DNA of 64,000 nt from Candidatus Propionivibrio dominans (GCA_016709335.1 JADJNC010000019.1:50025-114024); one strand, 5' to 3'; positions 17,047 to 27,656 are shown, counted from the stretch's first letter. Program-made: numbers and translations. Notes: generated by a model not told the origin, from the sequence alone.

Positions 17047-18606
17047 TCATGGCGTTGCCCTGGTGATAACCCATTCGCCCTGACCACGCTCGACGAACTC
17101 GAAGTCGATGCGTGCGCCGGGTTTCAAGTCCTTGAGCAAAGACTCGTTGTCCAGTTTGAACTCCATGGTCATGGACGGCCATTTGAGGCTTTCGACCGGG
17201 CCGTGTTCGAGGTTGACCGTGCCGGCTTTGGCATCGACGTCCACGACTTTGCCTTGAGCCGTGTGACTGACAGTCTTTTGGTCGACAGTTTTGGCTGGCA
17301 CGGCTTGACCCAACCCGCCAAGCGCCGCCTTGAGATTGCTTTCGGCGTCGATCAGGAAGTTGGCGGCGACCACCACCGCTTCGCCGTCCTGCACCCCTTC
17401 AATGACTTCAACATGACTGTCGCTACGCGCACCCAGCCTGACCTCGCGCGGTTCGAAGCGACCTTCGCCCAGCTGAACCAAGACGATCTGTCGCGTTCCG
17501 CTGTCGATTACGGCCGAGATCGGTACGGTCACCACCGTGCCTTTGGCGGATACCGCGCGTAGTTCGCTAATCTCGACCTGGGCAAACATCGCCGGCTTCA
17601 GCAGCAGGCCGGGGTTAGCAAGTTCAAGGCGAACCGGGACGGTACGGGTTGCCGCGTTCAGGGTCGGATAGACATAGCTGACGGTGCCCTCGAACAGCTT
17701 GTCCGGGTAGGCATTGATCCGGACTTTCGCCCTGGCTCCAATTTTGATGAGGCCAACATCCTGCTCGAAGACGTCGGCGACAACCCACACCGAAGACAGG
17801 TCGGCCACTTGAAAAAGCGCCTCGCCGGGCATGAAGCGCATCCCCTGCAGCGCCTTTTTCTCGGTGACGATGCCGGACACCGGGGAACGGAAGGTCAGCG
17901 TCCGCCTCGCCTCTCCGGACTGGCTCAGCGCCTTGAGCTGTTCTGCGGAAATGTCCCAGTTCTTCAGACGTTGCAGGCTGGCAGCGGCGAGATCCTTCAT
18001 GCCCGTCTGCGCCTGGCTGTCGGCTTCCCTGAGCGATTCAAGGCCTTGTGCGGCGATGGCATATTCCCGCTGCGCCGAGACCAGTTCCGGGCTATACACC
18101 TCGAACAGGGCCTGGCCCTTGCTGACCGGCTGACCGGTCACATTGACGTACAGGCGTTCGACATAGCCCTCGAATTTCGGCGAAATGGCATAGACTTTTC
18201 GTTCGTCCGGCTCGATTCGACCCGCCACCCGAATGGTTCTGTCGAGGCTGCGAAGCTGCGCATGCTCGGTTCGAACGCCGAGCTTCTGAATTTTCTCCGT
18301 ACCGATCCTGATCTGTCGGGCTGCTGACGGATCGTTCAGGTTCTCGGCCTCGTCTTCACCTTCATGGACGGCGATGTAGTCCATCCCCATTTGGTCTTTT
18401 TTTGGCGTCGGCGAGGTGTCGGGCAAGCCCATCGGATTGCGGTAATAAAGGATTTTTCGCACCTTTTTCCCGGCCTCACCGGCCGAAACCGTGGCGCTAC
18501 CGTCGCCAGGCGCCTGTGCTCCTTTATTGCCCAGCCAGTAGCCACCCCCTGCGGCGACAAGCGCGACGGCAAAAAAGCCGATGGCCAGTCCGGCCCCTTG
18601 TTTCAT
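17047..18606 (-). CDS. cusB: CusB membrane-fusion protein with fused C-terminal CusF domain
   Basis: 519 residues from the ATG at 18606. A membrane anchor occupies about residues 6-26. A Met-rich metal-binding segment with YYRNPMGLPD and DQMGMDYI matches the N-terminal Cu site of CusB. The HlyD-type hairpin, lipoyl and beta-barrel domains follow (about 90-400). The last 75 residues are a CusF-like domain with all four ligand positions: His in LEHGP, Trp in KWPSMTM and both Met. It links CusA to CusC in the periplasm, and the fused chaperone domain could load metal onto CusA directly. It lies between cusC and cusA in one minus-strand operon. Confidence 0.94.
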   Translation of the reverse strand: MKQGAGLAIGFFAVALVAAGGGYWLGNKGAQAPGDGSATVSAGEAGKKVRKILYYRNPMGLPDTSPTPKKDQMGMDYIAVHEGEDEAENLNDPSAARQIRIGTEKIQKLGVRTEHAQLRSLDRTIRVAGRIEPDERKVYAISPKFEGYVERLYVNVTGQPVSKGQALFEVYSPELVSAQREYAIAAQGLESLREADSQAQTGMKDLAAASLQRLKNWDISAEQLKALSQSGEARRTLTFRSPVSGIVTEKKALQGMRFMPGEALFQVADLSSVWVVADVFEQDVGLIKIGARAKVRINAYPDKLFEGTVSYVYPTLNAATRTVPVRLELANPGLLLKPAMFAQVEISELRAVSAKGTVVTVPISAVIDSGTRQIVLVQLGEGRFEPREVRLGARSDSHVEVIEGVQDGEAVVVAANFLIDAESNLKAALGGLGQAVPAKTVDQKTVSHTAQGKVVDVDAKAGTVNLEHGPVESLKWPSMTMEFKLDNESLLKDLKPGARIDFEFVERGQGEWVITRATP

Positions 18607-18660
18607 CCTGGAAACCTCAGTTGAGCACGACAAATTGGCCGCAACACCAGGTTTGGCGAG

Positions 18661-18746
18661 GGTTTGGCCCTCACCCCAACCCTCTCCCGCAGGGAGAGGG
18701 GGTTTGCACCCTTCGCCCTGCGGGAGAAGGGCCGGGGATGAGGGCT
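18661..18746. repeat. REP-like palindrome between cusC and cusB
   Basis: The motifs CCCTCACCCCAACCCTCTCC and CTGCGGGAGAAGGGCCGGGG flank a second nested hairpin (CTCCCGCAGGGAGAG). It would give a long hairpin in the operon mRNA between cusC and cusB. Sequences of this kind are widespread in proteobacterial intergenic DNA. Confidence 0.75.
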
Positions 18747-18784
18747 TACGATATTGGCATTACGCTCAACTGCGGTTTTTTGGT

Positions 18785-20107
18785 TCATAGGTCTTCCCCC
18801 AACAACTTTTCGATTTCTGAAAGGCGCATCTGCGCTTCGACCTGGGCCTTGATCTGGCTCAGCTTCGCCTGGCGGATCTGTTTCTGCGCTTCGAGCAGGG
18901 TGGCGAAGTCGACTTTTCCGTTCTCGTAGCCGGACAGGGCCGCGCGGAAGGTCAGTTCGGCCTGCGGCAGAAGGCTGCTGGTCGCCAGCATCTCGCTGCG
19001 TCTTGCCGCCTCGATGCCTGAAATATTCTCCGAGAGTTCAGCAAGTATCTGGTTCGATGCCGCCTCCTTGCGTGATCGTGCCGCCGACAGCATGGATTCC
19101 GATTCACGCTCCTGGGCACGTCGCGAGGCTTGCTGCAGCGGGATATTGAGTTCGAGCATGACTTCCCATTCCTTGATGGCGCTTTGGTACTGGATCGGAC
19201 CGGCACCGATCGTGAAATCAGGGTAGCGATTCCGGTAGGTTAACTCCCGGCTCTTTTCGGCTGACCTGATGCGTGACTCCTCGATGAATATCTGCGGGTT
19301 ACGCGAACGAACGCGCTCTTCAAGCACGTCGTAGTCGAGTTTCGCCGGTGCCGGAAGCGGGCGCAGGCGATCCGGTTCAGCCAGTTTCGAGAGGGCCGGG
19401 CGGGCGAGCAGGGCATTCATCCGTGCGCGCAACTGGCTGCGTTCGTTTTCCAGAGCGATCAGTTCATTGCGCATTCCGGTCTGCTCGACCTGTGCCCGGA
19501 TCACATCCTGCTGTGCGGCCAGCCCTGAGGCGTAGCGTACCTGCGCGATTTTCTCCAGGCGCAGCATCAGCGCAAGAATCTCGCGCGCCAGTTGCTCGTT
19601 TCGATAAACGTAGTAAAGCCGGGCATGCGCCGACTTTATGCGCGCTTCAAGATCGACCCAGGTGCCACGCGCACGTCCTTGCGCGCCCTCGGCGTCGAGT
19701 TCGGCAATCTCCCGCTTCAGGTCGCGCTTGCCAAACCAGGGCAGATCCTGACTCAACAGGTATTTTGTGCTGCCCACTCGACTTGGCGAAAGCGTGGCAT
19801 TCTGCTCGCCGAAACGGGTGATATCGCGAAGCTCGGTTCTGAATTTCGGGTCGGGCAATGCGCCCGCCGGTGTAATTCGCTCGCCGGCCGCGTCGGCCTC
19901 GTAGCGCATTGCCGCGTATTCCGGATTGTTGCCCTTGGCATATTCGAGCAGGCTGTCGACGCTTTGTCCCAGGGCGTTTTCCTGCGCCTGCAAGGAGGCA
20001 TGCAGACCGGCAAGCAGGAGCAGGGCGACGATCCGGGCCGAGCGGCTTACAGGCCGGCTAGTGCTTGAAGGAGTCGCTGGAATCACGATGTACTGAGCCC
20101 GGTTCAT
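18785..20107 (-). CDS. cusC: CusC/CzcC-type outer membrane efflux protein
   Basis: 440 residues. A basic N-terminus and hydrophobic core ending in ASLQA form a signal peptide, without a lipobox Cys. Two outer-membrane efflux repeats (TolC superfamily) follow, typical of metal RND systems: LPDPKF, QDLPWFGKRDLKREIA, RYASGLAAQQDVIRAQVE, and a second half ending with YENGKVDFATLLEAQKQIRQ. Trimers form the outer-membrane channel of the Cus pump. The ATG overlaps the cusF stop by four bases (ATGA), so translation is coupled. Confidence 0.93.
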   Translation of the reverse strand: MNRAQYIVIPATPSSTSRPVSRSARIVALLLLAGLHASLQAQENALGQSVDSLLEYAKGNNPEYAAMRYEADAAGERITPAGALPDPKFRTELRDITRFGEQNATLSPSRVGSTKYLLSQDLPWFGKRDLKREIAELDAEGAQGRARGTWVDLEARIKSAHARLYYVYRNEQLAREILALMLRLEKIAQVRYASGLAAQQDVIRAQVEQTGMRNELIALENERSQLRARMNALLARPALSKLAEPDRLRPLPAPAKLDYDVLEERVRSRNPQIFIEESRIRSAEKSRELTYRNRYPDFTIGAGPIQYQSAIKEWEVMLELNIPLQQASRRAQERESESMLSAARSRKEAASNQILAELSENISGIEAARRSEMLATSSLLPQAELTFRAALSGYENGKVDFATLLEAQKQIRQAKLSQIKAQVEAQMRLSEIEKLLGEDL

Positions 20108-20460
20108 TTCGCCGATTCAAGGTGAACAATGGTCAAAACGCCATTGATGCTTTCGGCCTGGAAACGGATCGTGCTGTCGACCTGCATGCGGTCAAGCCAC
20201 GCGGCGTCCTTGACCCTGAAAACCATGGTCATCGCCGGCATCTTCAGGTTGGGCAGCGGGCCATGGGCGATGGTCACCTTACCGGCGGCCTTATCCGCTT
20301 TCCTGACGACACCTTCACTCAGCGACGATTCACTGGCTGGAGTGCTTTGAGCCCGATGCCCGGCATGCTCGTCCTGACTACCGGCGAACGGCGACGTTGC
20401 CGGGAGAAGGCTGAAAATGGTTGCGAGTGCGGCTGTAATGATGCCGTGTTGTCGCTTCAT
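20104..20460 (-). CDS. cusF: Periplasmic copper-binding protein, CusF family
   Basis: 118 residues from the ATG at 20460, which has GGAG eight bases upstream; the ATG at 20472 is less likely. A signal peptide (MKRQHG plus a hydrophobic core) is followed by the CusF OB-like barrel: GVVRKADKAAGKVTIAHGP, then LKMPAMTMVF. The His and both Met of the CusF copper site are present, but the Trp that caps copper in E. coli CusF is Met here. It probably ferries Cu(I) or Ag(I) to CusB/CusA. It is the first gene of cusF-C-B-A, with a copper box 69 bases upstream. Confidence 0.9.
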   Translation of the reverse strand: MKRQHGIITAALATIFSLLPATSPFAGSQDEHAGHRAQSTPASESSLSEGVVRKADKAAGKVTIAHGPLPNLKMPAMTMVFRVKDAAWLDRMQVDSTIRFQAESINGVLTIVHLESAK

Positions 20461-20528
20461 GGCAAGCTCCACTTGATGTGTTGGAAGGCAGTATGGAGTC
20501 GGGTTCCCGACGGGAAGCTGACCGTAAG

Positions 20529-20544
20529 ATTACATTTCTGTAAG
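20529..20544. promoter_or_regulatory. CusR/CopR-type copper box upstream of cusF
   Basis: ATTACATTTCTGTAAG, an imperfect inverted repeat (ATTACA, four bases, TGTAAG), 69 bases before the cusF start. It matches 15 of 16 bases of the box at 28280-28295 in front of cusR, at the same distance from its gene. Boxes of this shape are bound by CopR/CusR regulators in Gram-negative bacteria. Confidence 0.85.
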
Positions 20545-20618
20545 CTTGGGGAAATGCATGATCGCGGCTCCGGCACAGGTCGCTTGAGTCAATTTCACAT
20601 ATGAGCTGGCGCGGGGTC

Positions 20619-20647
20619 TTGCAGCATATATATCGTATTGATATAAT
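20619..20647 (+). promoter_or_regulatory. higBA promoter and overlapping operator palindrome
   Basis: A -35 TTGCAG and -10 TATAAT are separated by exactly 17 bases. The inverted repeat TATATC-5-GATATA (20629-20645) overlaps the -10 box and is a likely operator for HigA. The predicted transcription start falls at about 20654, the higB ATG itself, which suggests a leaderless mRNA. Confidence 0.7.
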
Positions 20648-20653
20648 TCGGGC

Positions 20654-20956
20654 ATGCACATCATTTCACTGAAGATGCTGCGTGACTTCTGGCACAGACA
20701 TCCTGAAGCCGAGCAGCCCTTGCGCAATTGGCATACCGTTGCTGAGCAATTGCGCTTCAGCGACTTTGCCGACCTCAAGCAGAGCTTCGGCAGTGCGGAT
20801 TACGTTCCGCCCTATACAGTGTTTGACGTGGCCGGCAACAACTATCGCGTCATCGTTGTTGTACGCTACCGGGATGGCAAGATGTTCGTGCGTTGGGTAA
20901 TGACTCACCGGGAATACGACAACTGGTGCAAGCTATACAGGAAAGGCAAGGTGTAA
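20654..20956 (+). CDS. higB: HigB-type mRNA interferase toxin
   Basis: 100 residues, the normal length. The HigB pattern is clear: MHIISLKMLRDFWHRHPEAE at the start, then DLKQSFGSADYV, NNYRVIVVVRYRDGKMFVRW and the C-terminal THREYDNW. HigB toxins are ribosome-dependent RNases of the RelE fold, neutralised by HigA. The toxin-first gene order is typical of hig loci. It sits between the two halves of the copper locus and is probably part of inserted DNA. Confidence 0.93.
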   Translation: MHIISLKMLRDFWHRHPEAEQPLRNWHTVAEQLRFSDFADLKQSFGSADYVPPYTVFDVAGNNYRVIVVVRYRDGKMFVRWVMTHREYDNWCKLYRKGKV

Positions 20957-20958
20957 AC

Positions 20959-21387
20959 ATGACGAGCGCTACCGTAACTCTCGACTTCAAGGCACTGCAA
21001 AAGACTTGGTCTGCATTTGATCGCCTTGCCCATTTGCGCCCGATCCGTACTGAGGATGAGTACGATCGCACGGTTTCTCTGATGAACTGCCTTGTGGACA
21101 TCGTAGGCGATCAGGAGGATCACCCCTTGTCTGGGCTTCTTGATCTCGTCAGCGAACTGGTAGAGGACTATGACAAAAGCCATTACGTCATCGAAGCTTC
21201 TGAGCCGAAAGAAATTCTGCGCTACCTAATTGAATTGCGCGGCCTAAAGCAAGGCGATCTGGCGGAGATCGTCCCACAGGGCAATCTTTCAGCGATCCTT
21301 TCCGGCAAGCGCAAGATCAGCGCAACCCTGGCCGGGAAACTGGCCAAGTTCTTCAGCATCAGTCCAGCGGTATTCGTGCCTGGCTAA
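20959..21387 (+). CDS. higA: HigA antitoxin with C-terminal helix-turn-helix
   Basis: 142 residues from ATG 20959, two bases after the higB stop; an in-frame start at 20893 would overlap the toxin and is rejected. The N-terminal half (about 1-75) is acidic and helical, the toxin-binding part. The C-terminal half carries an Xre-type helix-turn-helix: LRGLKQGDLAEIVPQGNLSA then ILSGKRKIS. It should bind HigB and repress the promoter at 20619-20647. Co-transcribed with higB. Confidence 0.93.
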   Translation: MTSATVTLDFKALQKTWSAFDRLAHLRPIRTEDEYDRTVSLMNCLVDIVGDQEDHPLSGLLDLVSELVEDYDKSHYVIEASEPKEILRYLIELRGLKQGDLAEIVPQGNLSAILSGKRKISATLAGKLAKFFSISPAVFVPG

Positions 21388-21390
21388 TCT

Positions 21391-21640
21391 TCGCCTGGCG
21401 CGGCGTCTGCCGTCTTCATTGCGCCGTAGTGATAACGAGTAAGCTCAGTGCCCAGGAGTGGCCTTGTTTCCGGCGACGACGACCTTGATCTTGCCTACCA
21501 TCCCGGCTTCGTAGTGGCCCGGCAAGATGCAGGCAAAGTCAAACTCTCCCGACTGGTTGAAAGTCCGGATGATTTCACCTTGTTTGCCGGCAGGCACATG
21601 CGCCATGTAGGGTATTTGCGTGTCCGTATGCATTGAAGTT
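21391..21640 (-). pseudogene. Truncated second copy of the cupredoxin 3' end
   Basis: Minus-strand codons read YMAHVPAGKQGEIIRTFNQ and FACILPGHYEAGMVGKIKVV, about 85% like the cupredoxin at 27657-28164. They keep the Cys-X4-His-X4-Met copper site but lack the first two thirds of the protein. The match continues into the downstream flank (CGCCTGGCGCGGCGTCTGCC at about 21395, also at about 27520) with a deletion of about 95 bases. It is therefore a duplicated fragment, not an independent gene. Confidence 0.8.
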
Positions 21641-21832
21641 CGTGACCGAAGAAGCCTGTACGTTCAAACAAATAATACACGGTACCACTGCCACGGCTCT
21701 TGAGACTGGAAGCGGTCGCTCAGCTTTTTAAATTCACGGGCCGCTACTCGGCCTTATGTAGCGCTCGAAATAAGGGTCGCTATCGTAAACCTCTACATAG
21801 CGACCCGAAGCCGACTCATGACATATGCAAGT

Positions 21833-22517
21833 TCATTGACCGGTTACCGCATGGCTGCAGACATTTGAGCCCACTAGCAGAGAACCACCCCCATCTGGGC
21901 CTGATAAGTTTCTGTTGCCAAGCCAACCGAGAGCTAGGCCCGCCCAAAGGGACAGCGGTTGCGTTCTCAGCATATCAAGTGCAGCGGTGCGGTCCAATGC
22001 GTGAGGACGAATATCCTCGCCCTCGTGCGCCACGCCATGAAGTCCAGCAAGACTTTCGGCATCCACCGTAGCAAAAAAGATGCACTATTTCACTCGACAT
22101 ATGAGGAGCGGTTAGATAAGTGCCTATCTGCTGGATTGACGTGGGCACCAACCCGGATTCTTCAAAAATTTCACGCGTTATGGTGTCGAGCGGTGTTTGC
22201 CCAGCCTCGATCCGGCCAGCCACAATGTCAATCAGCCAAGGAGCTGCAGCTGCAACGTGTGCGCCAGCCCGATATTGTTCAACAAGCACGACTTTATCTG
22301 TGGCTGGGTCGTAGAGCAGGGCTGCTGCCACATCGCTTCGATGCAGGACTTCCCGAACTAACGGTCCGGCAGTGCCACCGTTAAAGAGATCATGCACGAC
22401 TGTAAGACGACGGAGCTCAAAAAATCCTGTGTAGGCCGTCGTGGTCTCCAGAATATTCGCTTTCAATGCGTCGCTTGGCATGGGGGTATTGTGAATGAAC
22501 ATCGGGAGTTCCACCAA
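21833..22517 (-). pseudogene. Nudix hydrolase of the ADP-ribose pyrophosphatase type, frameshifted
   Basis: From about 22481-22517 the minus strand encodes a NudF-like enzyme: a domain-swapping N-terminus (RRLTVVHDLFNGG), LLYDPATDKVVLVEQYR and a Nudix box GRIEAGQTPLDTI followed by REIFEESGL. The reading frame breaks near 22070 in a run of six T (minus strand). With one T fewer it continues as HLFATVDAESLAGLHGVAHEGEDIRPHAL to a stop at 21833. The first Nudix-box Glu is Gln. Either a decayed gene or a homopolymer sequencing error. ADP-ribose or another nucleoside diphosphate would be the substrate. Confidence 0.8.
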
Positions 22518-22603
22518 TAATCAATCGAAGCTCTCAGATAAAATGGCGACAACCCCATCCGAAGCGGCCGTTGGTAAAGACAAGATTACCGAAGATTGGG
22601 TCC

Positions 22604-23815
<1,212 letters not shown>

Positions 23816-24250
23816 CCGAACCTACTGCTACCGCCACTTCCCGACTCGATGCGTATCGTCCTGCGCCGCAAAGCGGCCCTTGGTATAGACTGTTCATTTT
23901 CGTACGACGGCTTCGCGGAATTTGGTGAACTCACACACCCGGCCATAACCCGCCGCATAACTTTTCCCCATACCGGCCGTCTGAGCGACCGCAGCACTTC
24001 GAAAGCAGTCAATGACGGATCATGGCGCGGAGATGTAGCCAAGGCGAAATTAGTTCGCAAGAGGCGATTTTGTGGAAGATGTTCCTCTCCGATTTGCTGA
24101 CGCTGAAGAATTTGCTGCGTCACACCAAAGAATTCACCGCCTTGAGGTGTATTCGTGCGACAAAATTATGGTTGACCGGTTTCCGTTCGACAGGAATACT
24201 TCACTCTAGCGGCTGGAATCTCAATCCTTGGCACAAACGGAAGGCACAAT
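23816..24250. other. No recognisable gene upstream of the sulfatase gene
   Basis: The 435 bases between the G/C block and the sulfatase ATG have ordinary composition, lower in GC than the flanking genes. I see no conserved protein in any frame. The last 20 bases contain GGAAGG, a usable ribosome binding site for the sulfatase. Confidence 0.5.
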
Positions 24251-26755
24251 ATGAAAACGAGACGCTTCCTCATGGTTGCGCTGTTCAGCGCGCTGGCGTT
24301 GACGAGTGTACAGGCCCAACAAATCACGGGCACACCCGGTTCGCCAAGCGCCACGCAAGTCATTAACGGGAACCAACTCCCGCCACCAACCCTGCCATTC
24401 AAGGGCGTTATAAAGGAATCGGCCACAGATTCCAAACCCTACTGGCCGCCGCGTGTTGTGCCGCCCAAGGGTGCGCCAAACATCCTGCTCATCATGACCG
24501 ATGATCAGGGCTATGGCGTTTCCGGCTCCTTTGGTGGCGTCATTCCGACGCCGGCCATGGATCGCATCGCCAAGGCGGGATTGCGTTACACGCAGTTTCA
24601 CTCCACCGCGCTGTGCTCACCGACGCGGGCAGCTCTGATCACGGGCCGCAACCATCACTCAGTCGGCTACGGCGTCATCGGTGAAATGTCCACCGGCTTT
24701 CCAGGCTATGATTCGGTCATTACACCCGACAAGGCCAGCATCGGCACGATCCTGCGTGACAACGGTTACGCCACTTCGTGGTTCGGAAAGAACCACAACA
24801 CGCCCACTTATCAATACAGCCTAGCCGGCCCCTACGACCAATGGCCGTCGGGAATGGGCTTCGAGTATTTCTACGGATTCATGGGCGGCGAGACTGATCA
24901 ATGGACGCCCTATCTGTTCCGCGATCACACGCAGATTTTTCCATTCGTCGGCAAGAAGGACTACAACCTCATTACCGACATGGCGGACGAGGCGATCAAA
25001 TATCTGGGCGACCTGAACGCGGCCGCACCAGAGAAACCATTCTTTCTCTATTACGTGCCCGGTGGCACGCACTCACCGCATCAGCCGAAGCTGGAATGGC
25101 GGGAGAAGTTCAAAGGCAAGTTCGACATGGGATGGAAAAAGCTGCGTGAGCAGATCTTCGCCAACCAGAAGCGGCTCGGCGTGATTCCGCCGGAGACCCA
25201 ACTCACCCCGTGGCCGGACGGTCAGGCCGAGTATGGTGGCGCGAAACTTCCGAGGTGGGACTCGCTTTCCCTGATTCAAAAGAAACTATATGCCCGCGAG
25301 GCGGAGAACTTCGCCGGCTATGCCGCCTATACTGATCATGAAATCGGTCGTGTCATCCAAACCGTTGAAGACATGGGCAAGCTGGACAACACGATCATCA
25401 TCTACATCAGCGGCGACAACGGCACCAGCGCTGAAGGCACATTGGAGGGTACCTTCAATCAGATGACCGCCTATAACGGCATTCTGACTCTGCCCGAGGC
25501 TGAGCAGATGCTGCATTATGAGGGCTGGGGCCAGGACAAGACCTACCCGCATATGTCGGTGGCGTGGTCATGGGCATTCGATACGCCATTCAAGTGGACC
25601 AAGCAGGTGGCATCGCACTTCGGCGGTACCCGGCAGGGCATGGTCATTTCCTGGCCCGGCCACATCAAGGACGCGGGCGCCGTCCGCACGCAATTCCATC
25701 ACATGATTGACATCGTGCCGACGCTTCTGGAAGCGACGGGCATCAAGGCGCCCGACGAAGTCAACGGCATCAAGCAGAAGCCCATCGAAGGCGTAAGCAT
25801 GACGTACACATTCGAATCCGCGAATGCGAAGGCGCCGTCGAAACGCGGCACTCAGTATTTCGAAATGTTCGGCAACCGTGGAATCTACCACGACGGCTGG
25901 TATGCCTGCACGACGCCACCTGAGGCCGTCTGGCTTCTCGGTGCCAATGCGCTGCCGCCCATCAACGAGTACAAGTGGGAGCTCTACAACATCGCGCAGG
26001 ACTACTCGCAGTACAACGATCTCGCGGCCAAAGAACCGGCCAAGCTCAAGGAGATGCAGGCTCTGTTCCTGACCGAGGCAAAAAAATACCAGGTTCTGCC
26101 TTTGGACAACTCGATTCTGCCGCGTCTCCTAACGCCACGACCGAGCGCCACCGCGGGCCAGACCGTTTTCACCTACACGGGTGAGAAGGCCGGCATTCCC
26201 GCCGGCAACGCGCCCAGCATCCTGAACAAGGACTACACCATCACCACCGAAATCACCGTCCCTGAGGGCGGCGCGGAAGGCATGATCGCAACGTTGGGTG
26301 GCCGTTTCGGTGGTTACGGGCTCTTCCTGCAGAAAGGCAAACCGGTCTTTGTTTACAACCTGCTTGATCTCGAACGATTCCGATGGGAAGGCGGCGTGGG
26401 CGCAATCGTTGACGCGGACCTGTTCGGCAAGGCGCTCAAGCCGGGCAAGCACACGATCGTGTTCGACTTCAAGTATGACGGCCCCGGCCCGGGCAAGGGT
26501 GGCACCGGCGTGCTCACCGTGGACGGCAGGGAACTGGCTAGGAAGACGATCAAGCACACGATCCCGATCCTTATGTCCATTGATGAGACCTTCGACGTGG
26601 GGCTCGATACGCGATCGGGAGTAGACGACAGCTACGAATTGCCATTCAAGTTCACCGGCACGATTGACAAGCTGACATTTAAACTCGGCCCGTCGCAGAT
26701 GACGGCGGAGGCACAGAAGGCTGCAACTGCAGCGCTCAAGAAAGCCACGGACTAA
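24251..26755 (+). CDS. Exported arylsulfatase
   Basis: 834 residues. A Sec signal peptide (residues 1-22, ending SVQAQ) leads to the sulfatase domain. NILLIMTDDQG supplies the metal-binding Asp pair (84-85). The formylglycine motif is CSPTRAALITGRN with Cys122, the Cys-type sequence modified by formylglycine-generating enzyme. GKNHNTPT and SGDNGTSAEG are further landmarks. The last 200 residues form a beta-rich accessory domain. It hydrolyses sulfate esters in the periplasm or outside the cell; the substrate is unknown. No maturase or sulfonate transporter lies nearby. It sits between duplicated pieces of the copper locus, so it was probably brought in by transfer. Confidence 0.94.
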   Translation: MKTRRFLMVALFSALALTSVQAQQITGTPGSPSATQVINGNQLPPPTLPFKGVIKESATDSKPYWPPRVVPPKGAPNILLIMTDDQGYGVSGSFGGVIPTPAMDRIAKAGLRYTQFHSTALCSPTRAALITGRNHHSVGYGVIGEMSTGFPGYDSVITPDKASIGTILRDNGYATSWFGKNHNTPTYQYSLAGPYDQWPSGMGFEYFYGFMGGETDQWTPYLFRDHTQIFPFVGKKDYNLITDMADEAIKYLGDLNAAAPEKPFFLYYVPGGTHSPHQPKLEWREKFKGKFDMGWKKLREQIFANQKRLGVIPPETQLTPWPDGQAEYGGAKLPRWDSLSLIQKKLYAREAENFAGYAAYTDHEIGRVIQTVEDMGKLDNTIIIYISGDNGTSAEGTLEGTFNQMTAYNGILTLPEAEQMLHYEGWGQDKTYPHMSVAWSWAFDTPFKWTKQVASHFGGTRQGMVISWPGHIKDAGAVRTQFHHMIDIVPTLLEATGIKAPDEVNGIKQKPIEGVSMTYTFESANAKAPSKRGTQYFEMFGNRGIYHDGWYACTTPPEAVWLLGANALPPINEYKWELYNIAQDYSQYNDLAAKEPAKLKEMQALFLTEAKKYQVLPLDNSILPRLLTPRPSATAGQTVFTYTGEKAGIPAGNAPSILNKDYTITTEITVPEGGAEGMIATLGGRFGGYGLFLQKGKPVFVYNLLDLERFRWEGGVGAIVDADLFGKALKPGKHTIVFDFKYDGPGPGKGGTGVLTVDGRELARKTIKHTIPILMSIDETFDVGLDTRSGVDDSYELPFKFTGTIDKLTFKLGPSQMTAEAQKAATAALKKATD

Positions 26756-26773
26756 CGCTTCGCCTAGAAACAG

Positions 26774-26801
26774 GCGGGCCGTCTCCCAAGGGGCGGCCCG
26801 C
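26774..26801 (+). terminator. Hairpin after the sulfatase gene
   Basis: GCGGGCCG and CGGCCCGC form an 8-bp perfect stem about 20 bases after the stop codon. There is no U-run, so it may act as an mRNA 3'-end stabiliser or a weak terminator. Confidence 0.45.
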
Positions 26802-26809
26802 GACTTCAC

Positions 26810-27355
26810 CTCAGTACCGGTTCGGATATTTCTTACGACCGCATTACCACGCGTGACTAACCGTCAATGTCGAAAGCGACAGGCACCGATTTTGCACAGC
26901 TAGCCTTGAAGGGCGCTTACGCTGAGCGGTTTTTTTCAGGCGTTAGTACTCATTCACCGTTTTTCGACGAACGTCTTCTCTTGATGGCCGATAGTACGCC
27001 TACGTCATTGCCTCGTAAAACCAATATAGAGTAATCTAGTTGCCTTGGCGAAGGTCCGTTATCGGGCGCAATTTCTAACCGTCACTTTCGGCCACAACTG
27101 GTCTGTCACCTATTCTCTGAAGCTGTCATTCGAGGGGCCGCTCCACTCTTAAACCTGCCGCTGAACCACTGATGGCTCGACCGGCCGCTGAGGGTCGATT
27201 CCGGAAGTGGCTTGAAGTACCAACCGGTCGTTCGAGCCAACTCCCAGTTCTACGACCGCTGACCTGCCTGCCCATTGCTGCCGTTGGTGGCTCAGAGCCC
27301 CAATGACCGGATTGGCCGAGTAGTTGACGGTGGTGCGACGTTGCCGACTGGCTGG
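26810..27355. other. Non-coding stretch between the sulfatase and the copper genes
   Basis: About 545 bases without a credible gene. It contains short hairpins such as CGACCGGCCGCTGAGGGTCG near 27178-27197 and phrases typical of decayed intergenic DNA in betaproteobacteria. No protein similarity was recognised in any frame. Confidence 0.5.
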
Positions 27356-27628
27356 TTACGCTGCGAATCCGCCCTTGTCGAGCAGGGCATTGCCCGTGGC
27401 GGTGAAGGCCATGCTCATGGGCCGCATGTTCAGCCGTATATCCGGGTGTTTGATCGGGCTTTGCCTGATGGTGATCTTGCCGTGTCCTTGTCGATCTTGA
27501 GGAACCCGCCGCGCCGACGCCTGGCGCGGCGTCTGCCGTCTTGATTGCGCCGGGAGTTGTGCCAGAGCTGGGCGAAGTTCCCGGACAGGGTCAGCGTGGT
27601 CAGGGTCAGTATTTTTGGCTTGTTTCAT
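27356..27628 (-). pseudogene. Decayed CusF-like copper-binding protein gene
   Basis: The minus strand from an ATG at 27628 gives MKQ, then in shifted frames a signal-like ILTLTTLTLSGNFAQ, a linker PGAIKTADAAPGVGAAG, GFLKIDKDT and finally GKITIRQSPIKHPDIRLN followed by MRPMSMAFTATG. These are the parts of a CusF barrel, but at least three frame changes are needed. The His ligand is replaced (RQSP). It follows the cupredoxin by 28 bases, in the same direction, and was probably its operon partner. Confidence 0.7.
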
Positions 27629-27656
27629 CGTCCTCTGCTGGTGATAGCGAGCAAGC

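Noticed and set aside
20893-20958. Longer HigA starting inside higB
   Set aside because: The extra 22 residues would overlap the toxin's conserved C-terminus. ATG 20959 is the normal HigA start.
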